A stretch of 64,000 nucleotides of DNA from positions 13,572,657 to 13,636,656 of the forward strand of contig OX438757.1 of the NCBI GenBank assembly GCA_949316235.1, given 5' to 3'. Under the pieces are notes generated by a model that had not been told where the DNA came from, ran no database searches, and was given only the letters and a program-made list of their open reading frames with translations. A program made the position numbers and the translations under genes. This DNA comes from Oegoconia quadripuncta (taxonomy: Eukaryota > Arthropoda > Insecta > Lepidoptera > Autostichidae). Numbering within the stretch: position 1 is the first letter of the stretch; every line of letters starts with the position of its first letter. This document shows, one piece after another, positions 1-12,197 of the stretch.

Positions 1-804
1 GAACGGAGATGGCGGGATCAACTCATGCAGTACTTCAGCACACTCTCCGAAATATATCCGATAGAAGATTGAGAGGCATGCGACTTTCCGTCGGTGTTCA
101 AGGCTGTGTAGATGGGATTCTACCAACTCTTTGTTGCCTATCAATCGCTTGGCTCTGCGTTCCACTGAATCTAAAGCGGCAAGCTGATACTTAGCAGATC
201 CATCCCACTGGTGGCAGCAATACTCCATACCGGATCGGACTTGCGCTTTGTATAAGGTAAGAAGCTGTCCAGGTGTGAAGTATCGCTTGACCTTGTTGAG
301 AATGCCTAGCTTTTTGGCCGCAGTTTGGGCTGTAGATTCAATGGATGTGCCGAAGTTTAGGGTGGATGACAACTTCATGCCAAGTAGCTCCAAGTGATCG
401 GAGACAGGAACGGTTATATTTCGGAAAGTCGGAGTCAAGTTGGTTGGACTCCGTTTGGTGGAAAAGAGACATGCCTGTGTTTTGGAAGCGTTGAATCCGA
501 CCAGATTGTCATCTCCCCACTTAGAGACAAGACTTAAGGTCAGGTTCATCCGCTCCAACATGGCCTCTCTCAAGGAACTGATTGTCCCGTCGGTTCCTTG
601 GCTAGATATATATCTCTCTGTGACCGTACTGTCATCTGCATAACCAACAATACCGGGCCGAAGCAGGTCATTAATGTGGAGCAGGAAAAGGGTCGCAGAG
701 AGAACAGATCCCTGAGGAACTCCGGCATTAATAACCATGAGGTCAGAGGAGCAGCCGTCAATGACTACCCTGATTGACCGTCCGCTCAGGAAATCAGGAC
801 CTAT
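1..804 (-). mobile_element. LINE reverse transcriptase fragment (Jockey-like)
   Basis: The minus strand is open throughout and encodes the RT core: DFLSGRSIRVVIDG, NAGVPQGSVLSATLF, HINDLLRPGIVGYADDSTVT with an intact catalytic YADD near 631-645, then the thumb region (LLTLYKAQVRSGMEYCCHQW). The element runs off the window at position 1. Its 5' side is truncated near 804, where an unrelated foldback fragment begins. No frameshift was seen in this stretch. The clade assignment is tentative. Confidence 0.85.
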
Positions 805-952
805 ATTTAACGTAATGTTATCCGATGATACACACAAAGTTTAGCTAAATTTGGATTTGTCGTTCCCAAAAAAAAAAAAATGTTTTTTATGGAGAAAACA
901 GTCTTAATGAAATTCTTCATACAAAAAGTCAATTTCATAGGCAAGGACCTAA
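805..952. repeat. Fragment of terminal-inverted-repeat family B
   Basis: It matches 2078-2222, the complement of 19064-19215 and the complement of 47222-47365 (shared core: gttatccgat.atacacacaaag and ttcccaaaa). One arm only. The sequence from 953 to 1210 shows no recognised element. Confidence 0.7.
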
Positions 953-1394
953 TATTTCGGTGACGGCGATTTCGCAATAGTTTGGCCAACGACCCGATGA
1001 AACTGTGTCGGACGCAAGCGTGTACGAAAACATAGCGCCTTCCTATTGTCGATGTCCAGGGTATGCAAACATCCAATGTGAACGTTGTTAGCGATGTAGG
1101 AGAAAGTCTGGTGATTACGGTACAACAGAAACATATAAACCAAATTCTCAAGACTGGCTTATTCAACGTCCTTTAGAATAGACCGATGTACGATTGAAGT
1201 TAGTTTTAGTTCTGTGCATTTTTAGAATTGTTGGAACAGAATTTGTTTTTTTTTATGGCTTTTATGGAACAGAACAGTATAACAGTCAGTCTTTGAATAG
1301 ATTACCACTAGTGGCATTTCAATGGAAGTGCTTCTGTATTTCGGAGTAATCGAGAGATACGTAATTTTTGTGTTGATTAAAGTTCTTGATTTTA

Positions 1395-2352
1395 TGTAGT
1401 AGGATAGAGTTCCCATCAGTAATAGCATAAAAATGATTTCTAACCATTCTGTAGCTTGTTTAGGTATAGCATACCTATTCAGTTATAAAACCTACAATAA
1501 TAAATTAAAGTTACCACTGGGAAATTATTCATTGCGTTGTAGAAAACGTTGAGATCTCCTAAAACAATTTTCTAAATAATTAATCAATGGCTACTTTATA
1601 TTTTATAAAAATGCTATATTGAGCCGTGATATGTGCCCTCGGTGTTTTCTTAAAAAAAAGTTATTGATCGATTTTTTTGAAAACACTTACAGGAGTTCTA
1701 AGTATATTCTCCGACGCAATGAAAATCATAGTGGTAATTTTAATCTAATTGACTATGTTTTATTACTAAATATTGGGTAGTAATAATAAGTAATACAAAG
1801 TATAAAAACCTGTGAAATTGGAGTTTTTTTTCTTCGATAATCATATGTACCAATTCCTGCGATTTTCAAAGCGATATCCAAATTTGTTTTTTATTTGGAA
1901 AATGGAATATTATTTGAAGGTTTCACATGAAATATTTTTTTATTTCTGGGCTAAATCACATAATAAAAAAAATTTGAACCGAGCTCTTTTCGTGCTTCCC
2001 ATGATCATTTCTTAGATTCGCTGAAACTTTTATAAAGCGGTTTACTTTTAAAACTTAACGCTGCCTATACTTAACTTAATGTTATCCGATAATACACACA
2101 AAGTTTAGCTAAATTTGGATTTGCCGTTCCCAAAAAAAAATCAAAAATGTTTGTACGGAGAAAACAGTCTTAATAAAATTCTTCATACAAAACGCCAATT
2201 TTATAGGTAAAGACCTAATACTTACACTCAATCTAAAGCATGCTACCAATTTGTTAGAAAACATTTTTATTCTATCACTGACAAGTACTTTTTGTGCAAA
2301 AAATCCCGGACTTTAAGATTACAGGAAGTTAAAAGTGTATCCTTACTGGGCT
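1395..2352. mobile_element. Foldback element A with inserted family B element
   Basis: The outer arms correspond to the foldback arms at 35377-35947 (shared cores taccactg.gaa, ttgcgttgtagaa, aaaaaatc.cgg). Between them, about 1805-2222 is a copy of family B, with ends aaattggagttt and aataggtaaagacctaat-like. The family A copy at 35377 lacks this insert. No protein is encoded; probably non-autonomous DNA transposons. Confidence 0.65.
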
Positions 2353-2615
2353 AGAGAGCGCGTTAAATAGTTAGTCCCGGTAAGCACTGACTGTCATATC
2401 TGACACAAATCCAAAAATCTGCATTGGGCTTGCATCATGGCCCTTATCCTCTCCCAGTGAGAGGAGGCAGTGTCCATACAGTGAGGATGTGAAAGACTGT
2501 ATCATCAATAAATCTTGTAGAATTTTATCCAAGTAGCGAGCAAAATATACCATTGATAAAAATCAAAAATAACAGATGTCTTCCAGGAAACCCTCGGAAA
2601 GAGAAACAATAGAGA

Positions 2616-2760
2616 CGACATTTTTTTTTATGATAAACTGGATATCTACGCCTTTGACCACAATCTCACCTGATGGAAAGTGACGATGTGATCGAAGATG
2701 AAGCACGCGATCCCAGTAAATGCCTATTCACTCTGTTTTTGAAGGACATACGAGTAGACA
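2616..2760 (-). repeat. SINE/LINE 3'-tail repeat
   Basis: It begins with poly-T and contains caatctcacctgatggaaag, then aagcacgcgatcccagtaaa. The same tail occurs at 37968-38175, 42092-42196 and 43302-43452. The T-tract at the left points to a minus-strand retroposon. Confidence 0.6.
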
Positions 2761-3100
2761 GAGAGCAATCATATAGAATTACAATCAAAAAAATATGAGG
2801 AAACTCATTTTATATAGCCTTTTCAGGTTCAGCAAGATCTCGGACATTTTTTTTTTATGAAGGTGTATTTTTATACCTATTGTAAGAACGCAGTTGATAA
2901 AAAAACTAAGGGATTTAAAGCAATGTTTATGAACGAACTTAATAAGTAGTGAAATAATTGTACTAAATTTCTGTAAGTTAGTTAAATGTATTATGTATTG
3001 GATAAATTGATGTTCATATTAATTTTACACACATATTTTAAAAACACTTTCACTTAAAAATTCAAAGACATCAGAAAATACTAAATAAATAAATAAATAA

Positions 3101-3293
3101 TTCGGACACTTACACTAATCATTGTAATAATAATAAATCTATTCTATTCTATTCTAATCCCAAACTAAACAAAGATTGTACTATGGATACTAAGATAACG
3201 AATAAACATACATGAATATATATATGCGGGATTCGAACATGCAACCGTTGGTTTCGCTGACAGGGTCACTATCCACTACACCAATCTGTGGTC
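3101..3293 (-). mobile_element. SINE2 copy (tRNA-derived), minus strand
   Basis: On the minus strand it starts with a tRNA-like head (ggtgtagtggatagtgaccc, then the B-box-like ggttcgaa.cccgc, here gcatgttcgaatcccgc). A (attct)n patch at 3141-3160 interrupts the body. It matches copies at 28858, 34637, 40448 and 48243. Confidence 0.75.
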
Positions 3294-3739
3294 AAGTACG
3301 AAGTAGATTAATTCAACAATGCGATCAAATTTAATAATTCTATTACCAGTTCATGCCCTAAGGGTTGGCTGGTCCATAATTACTATTCAAACTTCGATTG
3401 GCAAAGTTAAGTCCAGCTTTACCGAACTGTAACTATTTCACTGCCTATAAAATTACTAGCCTGAAACTCAAAACAACATTCAATTAACCGTTTCCGAACG
3501 TAGAATTGTTTCCCTTAATAGACAGGCAATAACTAGGTAACGTCGAGCAAGAGAGTCATTTATCACCCCAAAATTGAATATCATTTGAATGTTATAGGGA
3601 ATGCTGGGAATATTTGATGCTGCAAAACCAATCTGACAATAAGATAAAATTACTATCGTATATTATGCGTCAGTAACATCGTTTTAAAGTAGGTAAGTAG
3701 ATATTATTATCTACTACTATTATTAGTACCCACAATACG

Positions 3740-3865
3740 GACGGGCGACTTACTGAAGGACGCAGGAAGTTACAGGTAGGCCGCTTCCAACCGGTCACTC
3801 TAGAAAGCTATGGGGGAGGCCTATATTTAGCATTAGATGTCCTGATGGCTAATATGATGATGATA
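3740..3865. repeat. LINE 3'-end remnant
   Basis: It contains aggacgcagg.agttacaggtaggccgcttcc and tgggggaggcctatat, followed by a (gat)n tail at 3852-3866. This is the same LINE tail as 32851-33036 and the complement of 16381-16600. Confidence 0.5.
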
Positions 3866-3904
3866 AATCGTACTAAGTACTTTTTATAACCAAATCGTTA
3901 GCTA

Positions 3905-4146
3905 TTAACTAAACTATTAACTAATATTATAAATGCGAAAGTTTGGATATTTGTTTATTTGTTGCTCAATCACTGCGAAACAGATGAACGGATTTGGATG
4001 AAATTTGTTATACAGGTAGACTATATCCTGGATTAAGACATATTATATTTTTTATCCCAATAAAGTGAGCAGTTCCGGCGGGATAAACAAATTTCCGCGA
4101 TAAGGTTATAACTACGCAGGCCCAGCTGCGGGCGGAGAGCTAGTAA
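3905..4146 (-). repeat. RTE-like LINE 3'-end fragment
   Basis: It contains ataaatgcgaaagtttggat, ggatttggatgaaatttg, then ccaataaagtgagcagttcc and gcgggcggagagctagta. It is the complement of fragments at 14106, 31008 and 42868, which form a conserved 3' end common in Lepidoptera. Confidence 0.65.
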
Positions 4147-4888
4147 ATTATAAAGTAAGTGATTCTGCAAAATCTCGAGGTTTCTAGTGATGTGATTATG
4201 AAAAATAATATCTAATTGATACTTTGCCGTTTTGCATGAACACATTCAACCGGTCACGGTACTCTTTACGATGTTCCACATTCAAACTCAGCGATATTGT
4301 CATTAGCTATAGAACTTTGATCAAAGTGATGAAGCATTTTCTTGGTCAACTGTACCTATTAGGAAATTGTAAGAGCCCCACGAGCGTTTGAATGGAGCAA
4401 TCCGAAGTTAGTTTCCAAGATGCCGTGTGGTTTTCGACTTAGTAAAGAAAACTGGCCAAGTATTTTTACAGCTGATTTCAGCCATTTTGTATGGAGGTTA
4501 TATGGAAAATTTTGTAGTCTTAAGTTGATTGACTATTACTCATAAACTAGCAGAGCCTACTGTAATATTTATGTGTCAATTTTCTTAGAATGTATACAAT
4601 TTTTTTAGGGACATATTATAAGGTCTTTTAAAGTGCAATCGAATATAATTAATATATTTTTAAATAATGTAATCTATCAAAAATAATTAATTTCATTATG
4701 CATTTATAAGCCTACCTAAGAAATAAAATTAAAACTGAAGGTTAAAAAGTCGCCCAGACCTGTCATCTGTGACGTGGACCTAACACCCTGGTAGTAGCAT
4801 GACCTCGATGACCTAGACAAGACGTTGAGCGCCAGTCCGCAGATCGCAGGAGTCTAGGACCAATCTGGTAGAGAGCTGGTGGAAGAAC

Positions 4889-4926
4889 CTATGTTTGTAG
4901 TCAATGCACATTGACTACAAACATAG
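4889..4926. repeat. Perfect inverted repeat, 18-bp arms
   Basis: ctatgtttgtagtcaatg is followed after a 2-bp spacer by its exact complement. It is isolated, with no recognised element around it. The flanks 4150-4880 and 4930-5090 hold nothing recognised. Confidence 0.8.
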
Positions 4927-5096
4927 TTGCATATTTTATCAATATTGAAATCTTAATTTGTCGCTATCTACGACATGTACCTATATTTAAAAATATGCTA
5001 AATAAATAGAATATTACGTAACTAAGTACACAGTAATTAATGCGAGTATGGAACGAAACTCAGTAAACGAAACGAAAATCATGAGAAGGCAAGTGA

Positions 5097-5990
5097 AAGA
5101 GGATAGATAGAGGAGCTATAGGGCTAGATACAACTCCTTCCCTTGAGCCTTGAAACATTCAGTGACTGAGCACGTCTAACTGAATCAGGTAGTGAGTTCC
5201 ATAGCCGAATAGCTTGCAATCTAAAGGATTGACCGTAAAACTTGTCAAGTTAGGAGGAACGTCTAGACGGAGGTTTTCAGAAGAACGAAGAGGGCGAGTG
5301 TGAGTAGCGGGAAAGATATTGGAACTGTTTCTTTACATAAATGGAGGTCCGAGGATCGTTAAGTATTAAATAAAGAAGTGAAACGATGTGCAGGTCTTAA
5401 CGACGACGAATTGGAAGCCACTTGAGCTGACCTCTGTACTCCGAGACGTGATCGTATTTTCGGAGCCCAAATATAAATCTAATGGAGAGATTTTGGAGAC
5501 GTTCCAGTTTATTAAGCAGTTCAACCGTTAAGTCAAGGCTATCCTTGATTATGCTCACACTTTGCTATCCACCAAAGTCGGGCTTGCACAATCCCTCCTT
5601 TTACCTATATAAAAGGAGGGATTGTGCAAGCCCCGACTTTGGTGGCAGCCAGCTCCAGCAAATACCTTCCGACTGACTTCAGCAATCTGAGGTATCCAGG
5701 ATAAAGTGCTGTTAAAATATACGCCAAGATTTTTCACAGATTGCATGTACCTATTCAATACGAATCCCATCGAAAATGATAGGTGGCAGATTTATTCTGG
5801 ATATATATGATGGGCTGCTGATAATTATGATTTGCGTCTTAGCTGGTTTAATGACGAGGCCGTAATTTCTACTCCAATTCAAGATACGTGTGAGGTCAAT
5901 ATTAACTATCTGGATTGCATCAGATATATTTTCCAAGCTCGCTTGAGAGTAGATTTGAAGAACGTCTGCATAGAGGTGGTAGGATGACGA
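5097..5990 (-). pseudogene. LINE reverse transcriptase pseudogene with internal palindrome
   Basis: Minus strand, from right to left: YHLYADVLQIYSQ (catalytic YADD changed to YADV), LTRILNWSRNYGLVIKPAKT, a frameshift near 5751-5770, then SVKNLGVYFNSTLSWIPQIAE. A palindrome follows, and then LNKLERLQNLSIRFIFGLR and DHVSEYRGQLKWLPIRRR before a stop. The 3' end (5097-5470) matches the copy at 34264-34653. Frameshifts, stops and the lost catalytic Asp show it is dead. Confidence 0.8.
5570..5646. repeat. Palindrome inside the LINE, about 36-bp arms
   Basis: ccaccaaagtcgggcttgca and onward is repeated as its complement after a loop of about 8 bp (acctatat), with one extra G in the right arm. One arm encodes the expected RT segment (TKVGLAQSLLLP) in the wrong orientation, so part of the LINE has been duplicated in inverse. 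Confidence 0.85.
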
Positions 5991-6528
5991 AAGATGAAAA
6001 CTTCTTTACTTTGAATACTATTTCCAAAAATAATCTCATTAAACTTATAAACTTTACTAAAATTTAATTAGAATCGGTATATTTCTTTCCAACAGGAAAG
6101 CAATTGTCACTTTTACCACTATGATTGAACCTCTACAGTTTCGTAGGCTCGGCGTAGCAACTCTCTACGTATAAACGAGTAGCCGGACACGAACAGAAAC
6201 TATATAACCTTAATCCAGTCAATCTACGAACGTCTGTATGGAGTGAGTTGCAGTAAACACACATACACTGTTACCTGTAGGTACACTTCTTTTAATCCTT
6301 TTGGTTTCTACCAGCAGCAAACAAAATGTCACGATCATATACAAGACGCAAACTATTTATAGATTTTGATGACATTTAGCAATGTATATAGTTGAACAAC
6401 TTATTGAATGCTATCATATAAAATATCAGTAAAATAGCGATATAAATGTGAATTAAATATGTATTATATGTTTCCAAAGATACTGGGTAATTTACGCAGG
6501 AAACGGCAAACAATTATTATTGACCTTA

Positions 6529-6567
6529 GAGTATACATAAGAAGCTATCTTGCTTATGTATCCTCTA
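6529..6567. repeat. Short inverted repeat
   Basis: agagtatacataagaagc and gcttatgtatcctct form a near-perfect hairpin with a short loop. No protein context. 6000-6750 otherwise holds nothing recognised. Confidence 0.5.
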
Positions 6568-6760
6568 AATTATTGACATATAATTCTTATATTTTTATAA
6601 AATATGACTTTCGGGCAGCTACCTACGAGATTATTTTCGCCTTTGGAAGTAAAAAAACGAAAAAAGAGAAGGAGGTTTTGGTGATTTGAGGGTAGTTAAG
6701 TAAACATCGTGGGTATGCACTTAGTTTCCACTCTGTAACACTCTTTTCTTTCTTCCACAG

Positions 6761-6981
6761 GTACATTTTCCTGGCTATCTACACGGCGGAGATGATAATT
6801 AAATGCATAGCGAAAGGGTTCATACTGAACAAGTACACGTACCTACGGAACCCTTGGAACTGGTTGGACTTCGTTGTCATCACGTCGGGGTACGCGACCA
6901 TCGGCATGGAGGTCGGCAACCTGGCTGGATTGAGGACCTTCAGGGTGTTGAGGGCATTGAAGACCGTTTCAATTATGCCAG
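6761..6981 (+). CDS. NaCP60E: NaCP60E exon 1 (of window): domain I S2 end, S3, S4
   Basis: The acceptor is ttccacag and the donor g|gtgagt. The exon opens with the last base of a split codon, then reads [14 protein letters not shown] (end of S2, with the acidic charge-transfer residue), WNWLDFVVI (S3 with its conserved Asp) and [11 protein letters not shown] (S4 with four basic residues at three-residue spacing). It ends in IMPG, with the Gly codon completed by the next exon. The missing S1 and N-terminus must be encoded upstream of this window; nothing like them was seen in 1-6760. Confidence 0.95.
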
Positions 6982-7265
6982 GTGAGTAGTTAAGCAAATT
7001 TTATTATGTATCAATTGCCTGTAATAGTCAACTACTGCCAACATAAGCCTCTCCCTTGAATGGGAGGATTTGCCCTAATCCCCACACAGCGATCGCTTAT
7101 TTCATTTTAATGACGCCCACGGGAAAAGACAGGTTGGTCCTATTCTTCTCTGCCGAGAACCACACGGCTACAGGAATTTATTATGTATAAGAACGCAATG
7201 TAACACTAATAAACATGACTTAGTTAATAATAATAAGAAAACCATATATTTTATTTTTATAAATA

Positions 7266-7640
7266 TTTTCTATTGGGCACTCTCGAAATGAACTCTTTGG
7301 AGGTTAGGCGAGCGAGAAATGAGCTCCTTATAGCCATTAAAGTGCTACCGGGTGTTATAGACGCTCCCGATGTCCTCGACGCTCTGGCTCGTTTCTTCGT
7401 ACCCGATAAGTATGTGAGACACCGGGCATGTCGCCGCCACAGGCTGTTCGCAACGCCTTATACACGTACAACGGCGCGCACGCAATCCCCACTCAACCGC
7501 ATGCTAACTGCCCTCAATGCTCTCCTACAAACCGTCCCTGGCCACAGTCAGGGACGGTAATCCGTCCACAAGCACATCACAGTGTTTGTGGATGGATGGG
7601 AAAGTATATTGTCTGATTACCTGAGTTTCTGCGAGTGAGA
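7266..7640 (+). pseudogene. LINE RT C-terminal tail, frameshifted
   Basis: Codons encode SLEVRRARNELLIAIKVLPG, DVLDALARFFVPDKYVRHRA and RLFATPYTRTTARTQSPLNR. After a frameshift near 7555 the sequence reads VFVDGWESILSDYLSFCE and stops. This resembles the C-terminal end of lepidopteran LINE ORF2 proteins; the assignment is from pattern memory. The upstream RT core is missing, as expected for 5'-truncated insertions. Confidence 0.6.
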
Positions 7641-8299
7641 TGTATGAACGGAGATAGATTTATAAGAATTTTATAATTGCATTGTGTTGTTTTCTGACAT
7701 AAAATTTTATTCTCTGTGGTTTTTAATTTGTTTATAATTATTGGTATTGACATCAATTTTTTCTTTTAATTTTGTTGTAATTTATTTGTATTTTTTTTTC
7801 TTATGTACTAATTTATCTGTTTTATTGCTATTGACATTTAATATTTTCTTTGAACTTATATTTGTAAACGCGATTTGTTATATTAATTATGTAATTGGGC
7901 ACCGTGTAATTAAAATAAATTAAATAAAAATAACAAACCTCCTCCTTTTTGCAGTCAGTTAACAAAAATCTACAATTATTTTTCCATTCCTATACTTACG
8001 TTTATAAATGTAACATTATAATAAGTATTTTTTTATGCACAACAATAACAAAAAGTATCTCGATGTACCTATTTGTCTCTTATAGTAGTTGGTGGTGTTA
8101 AATGAATATGTTTTAAAATGTCATCTGTGGACACTGTTAAAGAATTATTATTACCCGACTGCCTAAGAAAGGAGGGTAATATTTTTCGAGTGTATGTATG
8201 TATGTCTGTTCCTTTGCCGCATCCTGAGTGTCATGGGATACATATGAGTTACCCTTGTCGCGTTTGGTTATTAAATACTGAAATCATTATTTTAACAAT

Positions 8300-8449
8300 G
8301 GTGTCGATTCGAATGTACACCAACTAAACTAAACTAAAACCAGTTTTGGAGTAGTGCCGTCGCATCGTACTGTTGCAGGGAGAAAGAGACAATACTACTT
8401 TAAAACTAGTTTTAGTTTAGTGTAGTTGGTGTACATCCGAATCGACATC
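8300..8449. mobile_element. MITE with about 45-bp inverted repeats
   Basis: ggtgtcgattcgaatgtaca with the following caactaaactaaa is mirrored by tagttggtgtacatccgaat and cgaca at the right. A shorter relative lies at 29512-29574. No ORF. Confidence 0.8.
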
Positions 8450-8832
8450 AATATGATTCTTGTATTAGACTTTGACTGTTTGTGTTCTTGAAATAAATAA
8501 AATAAGCTGGTGTATTTTGCAGAGCAGCGTAAATCGTTATAGTTTATTACTTCAGTCTGTGCATGCGTAAACGTAAACACGAGACCAAGGTCATTTACTT
8601 TATTCTCTCTCATTAAATCCGCTTTCCAGTGCTATCGCGATCGCATCACGACCGGGATCATAACGTCACCAAACAACATCGTTAAGGACCGACGCGAAGA
8701 TGCGTCATAATAAATAAATAATGGAGAGAGCAATTTTCGACACTGTTTTTCAAAACACAAATACTGCAAAACGATGAAAATACTAATACAGTATGTATCG
8801 ACAGTTTTGTGCGCGTGGATTTCATTAATTTC

Positions 8833-9160
8833 GTTTTTTTTATCCACAACGGGTTAGCACTTGACCTCAATCACACCTGATGTTAAGTGAAGATAAGGCC
8901 GAAGGTGGTAGCGTACTGACGCGGAAACCTTGTCTTATTTGGGGGACTGGCTATCTTATCTCTGACGACCGGAACACAACAATGCTATTAAATTTGCTGT
9001 TTGGCGGCAGATTTAGATAAGATGGTGGTTGCTAGCCAGACGGACATTTAACCTACCACCAACCAAACCGAGTACTCAATATCTACACCGCTGCGGATCG
9101 AACCCGCGACCTCCGAAAGGTAAACCCTATGTTGTTTACATTGAGCCACGGAGGCGGTTT
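8833..9160 (-). mobile_element. SINE1 copy (tRNA-derived), minus strand
   Basis: On the minus strand: head cgcctccgtggctcaatgta (A box), tttcggaggtcgcgggttcg with cagcggtg (B box region), body with ctggctagcaaccaccatct, and a 3' end caacccgttgtggataaaaa-like. The tRNA-related promoter and A-rich tail indicate a SINE. One of at least ten copies in the window. Confidence 0.85.
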
Positions 9161-9983
9161 AATTTGTGTATCGCTCAACTAGTCACTTTATCGGGATAAT
9201 ATCCTTTGTCGTATTCCAGGACATATTCCACTTTTATACCAAATTTCATCCAAATCGGGTCATCTGATCCGATTGGTTGGTGGTAGGTATTTTAAATGTC
9301 CGCCTGGCTTAGATAAGATGGTAGTATCTATAAGCTCCAAATTTTAGCATTTATAATGTTAGTTCGAAGTTCGATGGATAGTTGGATCATACATCAAAGT
9401 CATTGAAAATACGCAAAATAACGGATGTAATATATTTCTACAAAGTTTCTTGCATGCTAGAAAAGAAGAAAACATACAAGGCGTTAATACATACATAACA
9501 AATAATAATCACACTAACACATACAAGGACCACACAACCTTAACAAATACAAAACCGAGAATTAAACAATGATTTAAATGTTTTAAGAAAATGGTAGGTC
9601 ATTAGGTAAGCCATGGTCCCAAAACATCCAAGCTTCCGTTCCCCATCTGCTGAGTGCATCCTCAGATCTTATCTATTTCTTTAAGATAATTACTGCATAT
9701 CAATATTTTAAATTAATATACAGGTTTGACATTTTATAGTAGCCAATTTTAGTTATCTTCTTATATAGAAAATACTTTTATGAGAAAGTAACACAAAATT
9801 AAATTACTAATTAAATCAAAAATCTTTAATACAGCATACGTGTAATGCTTTTTTTTTGTACTGTAATTGTAACGTGCATTATTATAACATGTCCGAAATT
9901 TTATGTACCTATCCTTTTGATCAATATATATCAAAATTAATATTTTCTATTATTTATTTAATGTCCTCGTAGACAATACGCAA

Positions 9984-10475
9984 TATTGTATGTACGCAAA
10001 AATATATGCCTATTTCGTAAACATTCTGATAATCATAATTTCAATACTAGAACCAAAAATAAAATTTAAATTCCACAATTTAGACTTAACAAGGTTAGCA
10101 CATCCTCTGTGGGACACAGCATACGCTTTTACAATAAAATACCAGAACATGTATTGAGTTTAACAGAGCAGAAATTTAAACGCCACATTAAAGAAACTCT
10201 GTGTAAGAAGGGTTATTACAGGATAGATGATTATTTAGGCGATAAGGAGGTCTGGTGTTAGCTGGTCGTTATGTTAATTGCTTTTGTTTTCTAATATGTA
10301 ATATAAAATGTAATATTATTTTAAAGATGTGTTGTTGCGGAGTTTCTGGTCGCTTTGTCTCCCTAACCATAACACCTTGTGAAGCGATGTAGTGTAAAAA
10401 AAATGACATGTTGACTTTCAATAAGTGATATTTTGTATCCTACATTGAATAAAATATTTTTGATTTTGATTTTGA
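9984..10475 (+). pseudogene. LINE 3' end with RT C-terminus
   Basis: It encodes FHNLDLTRLAHPLWDTAYAF-like residues and then YNKIPEHVLSLTEQKFKRHI and CKKGYYRIDDYLGDKEVWC with a stop near 10260. The 3' UTR ends in (tgattt)n. A near-identical copy lies inverted at 45158-45662. Confidence 0.8.
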
Positions 10476-11174
10476 TAATGATGATGACGTAAAAAGTATT
10501 ACTAAAAATATAGTCGAATTGGGGAACAACAAGCTTCTAAATCGGAAATGCATATTGCATGGCCATAAAGTCTACCCTTGCCGAAACTAAATAACTGGTT
10601 AGTTTAAAACTTTTTGTATTCTGTCAATGAATATTATATTTCAGATCTGTGAAATTGTAACCCACATATTATGAACATATTTTATTATTATTTATTGTCG
10701 CATATAAATATAATGTAATGAGGTGACATAAAATTCTAATCTATAAAAGGAGAGTAATTAAATTACTAATTATAAACTAATTATTGAACAGTTAATCTAA
10801 AGAGCCTGTGTCACCTCATCACTTAGTTGGCACAGGTTCGGTCCGTGTTAGGATTACATATTCAATAATTAATATTTCAATTTACTAGACATTCCATCGA
10901 TGCCTTCGTTCAAATTTGTATTATACTATTGTGTGTCACTGTACATACATTAAATTTTAAGACTATTTAATTGTATTATTTATAAACTCATGGGAATTTT
11001 GTATGTCACCTTCTGGTGAAGGGTGTGTTTCCATTATAAATATCAATGTATAAACATACTTTTCAAGCGAATAAAATACTTACTTATTTTTTAAAACAGG
11101 TTAAAATCTTTGACGCCAAATTATATGCCACGAGACGTATCGCTCCATCAAATCCAGTGACCACACGTGACGAT

Positions 11175-11461
11175 TGCGTGAATACTACCTTTTTTTTTGA
11201 CGCGGAGAAACGCATTACGCGTACCGCTCGCCTGGGGGACGGCGAAACGCTTATGTGGGACTCCCCTCCCAATCGGGAGGGAGACCTACTAAAACCCTCC
11301 GGTGACCTTCTTCGGCAGTAGGGAGGACCTGGGAACGCATAAGCGGCTCTAGGCCCCTCCGCCCCGCCCCCCTCACAGGGGGAGGCCCATTCCCTGAGGG
11401 CGTCTTGCGCACCCTCCGTAGGGGGCGCTGTCGTACCTCACACCGCGTGCGTGAATACTAC
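11175..11461 (-). mobile_element. Short poly-A insertion with 14-bp target-site duplication
   Basis: tgcgtgaatactac occurs at 11175-11188 and again at 11448-11461. The 259 bp between them are GC-rich and begin with a T-tract, which is poly-A on the minus strand. Direct repeats plus poly-A are the signature of target-primed retroposition, here of a truncated LINE or a SINE. The 91-codon open frame at 11046-11321 crosses the insertion edge and is not a gene. Confidence 0.85.
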
Positions 11462-12197
11462 ATTTTTTTCATTTTATTTGATTGATTTGATATGGAAGTT
11501 TTAGGATATAGCCTATTAGTGATGGATGACTGATGACTTGTTACCTCTCAGAGCAATAACCTAATACCTGTAACACGTGAAATATAGACGAAACATGAAT
11601 AAACATTTTTTAAGAAGAACGAGTTAGATAAATTGTTGTATATACAAGGTACACCCTGTACCTTTACCTATGTTTTGAATGCCTACTTTTTATTCCATCA
11701 AGCTAATAGCCAGTAAAAGCGTTTAAGTTGTTTTGAAGTAAAAAAAATTAAAACTACGTCTTACTTCACAAACACTTCGTACATAATAGAAGAAAGAAAA
11801 AATACAAAATGGAAGTAGATATTCTTTTTGATTTATTACAAACTTACACACAAAATTTTATTTATAATATACTAGGAAAATACAAATGATTATATTTACA
11901 TAATTATAAAAAGTGTATCGCCTCGAGCTCATTGTCCCCAGCTATATGTCCCCAGATAGCTGCGTTGCCCCGCTACACCGACACTACTTATATCACAATT
12001 AGGATCAACTAATTGCTTTGGAATTAAAGCTTCAGCAATTCCATTAGCACTAGATTAACGAGATGGAAAATGGAGAGCACACTTAAGGCTCCTCCCGCTC
12101 CAATACCGTGAGTATATGGGCGGGGCGGGAAATACGGTACAAATTAACCACGAAGTAGATGCATTGTTTATTTTTAACCAATGCATTGTTTATTTTT

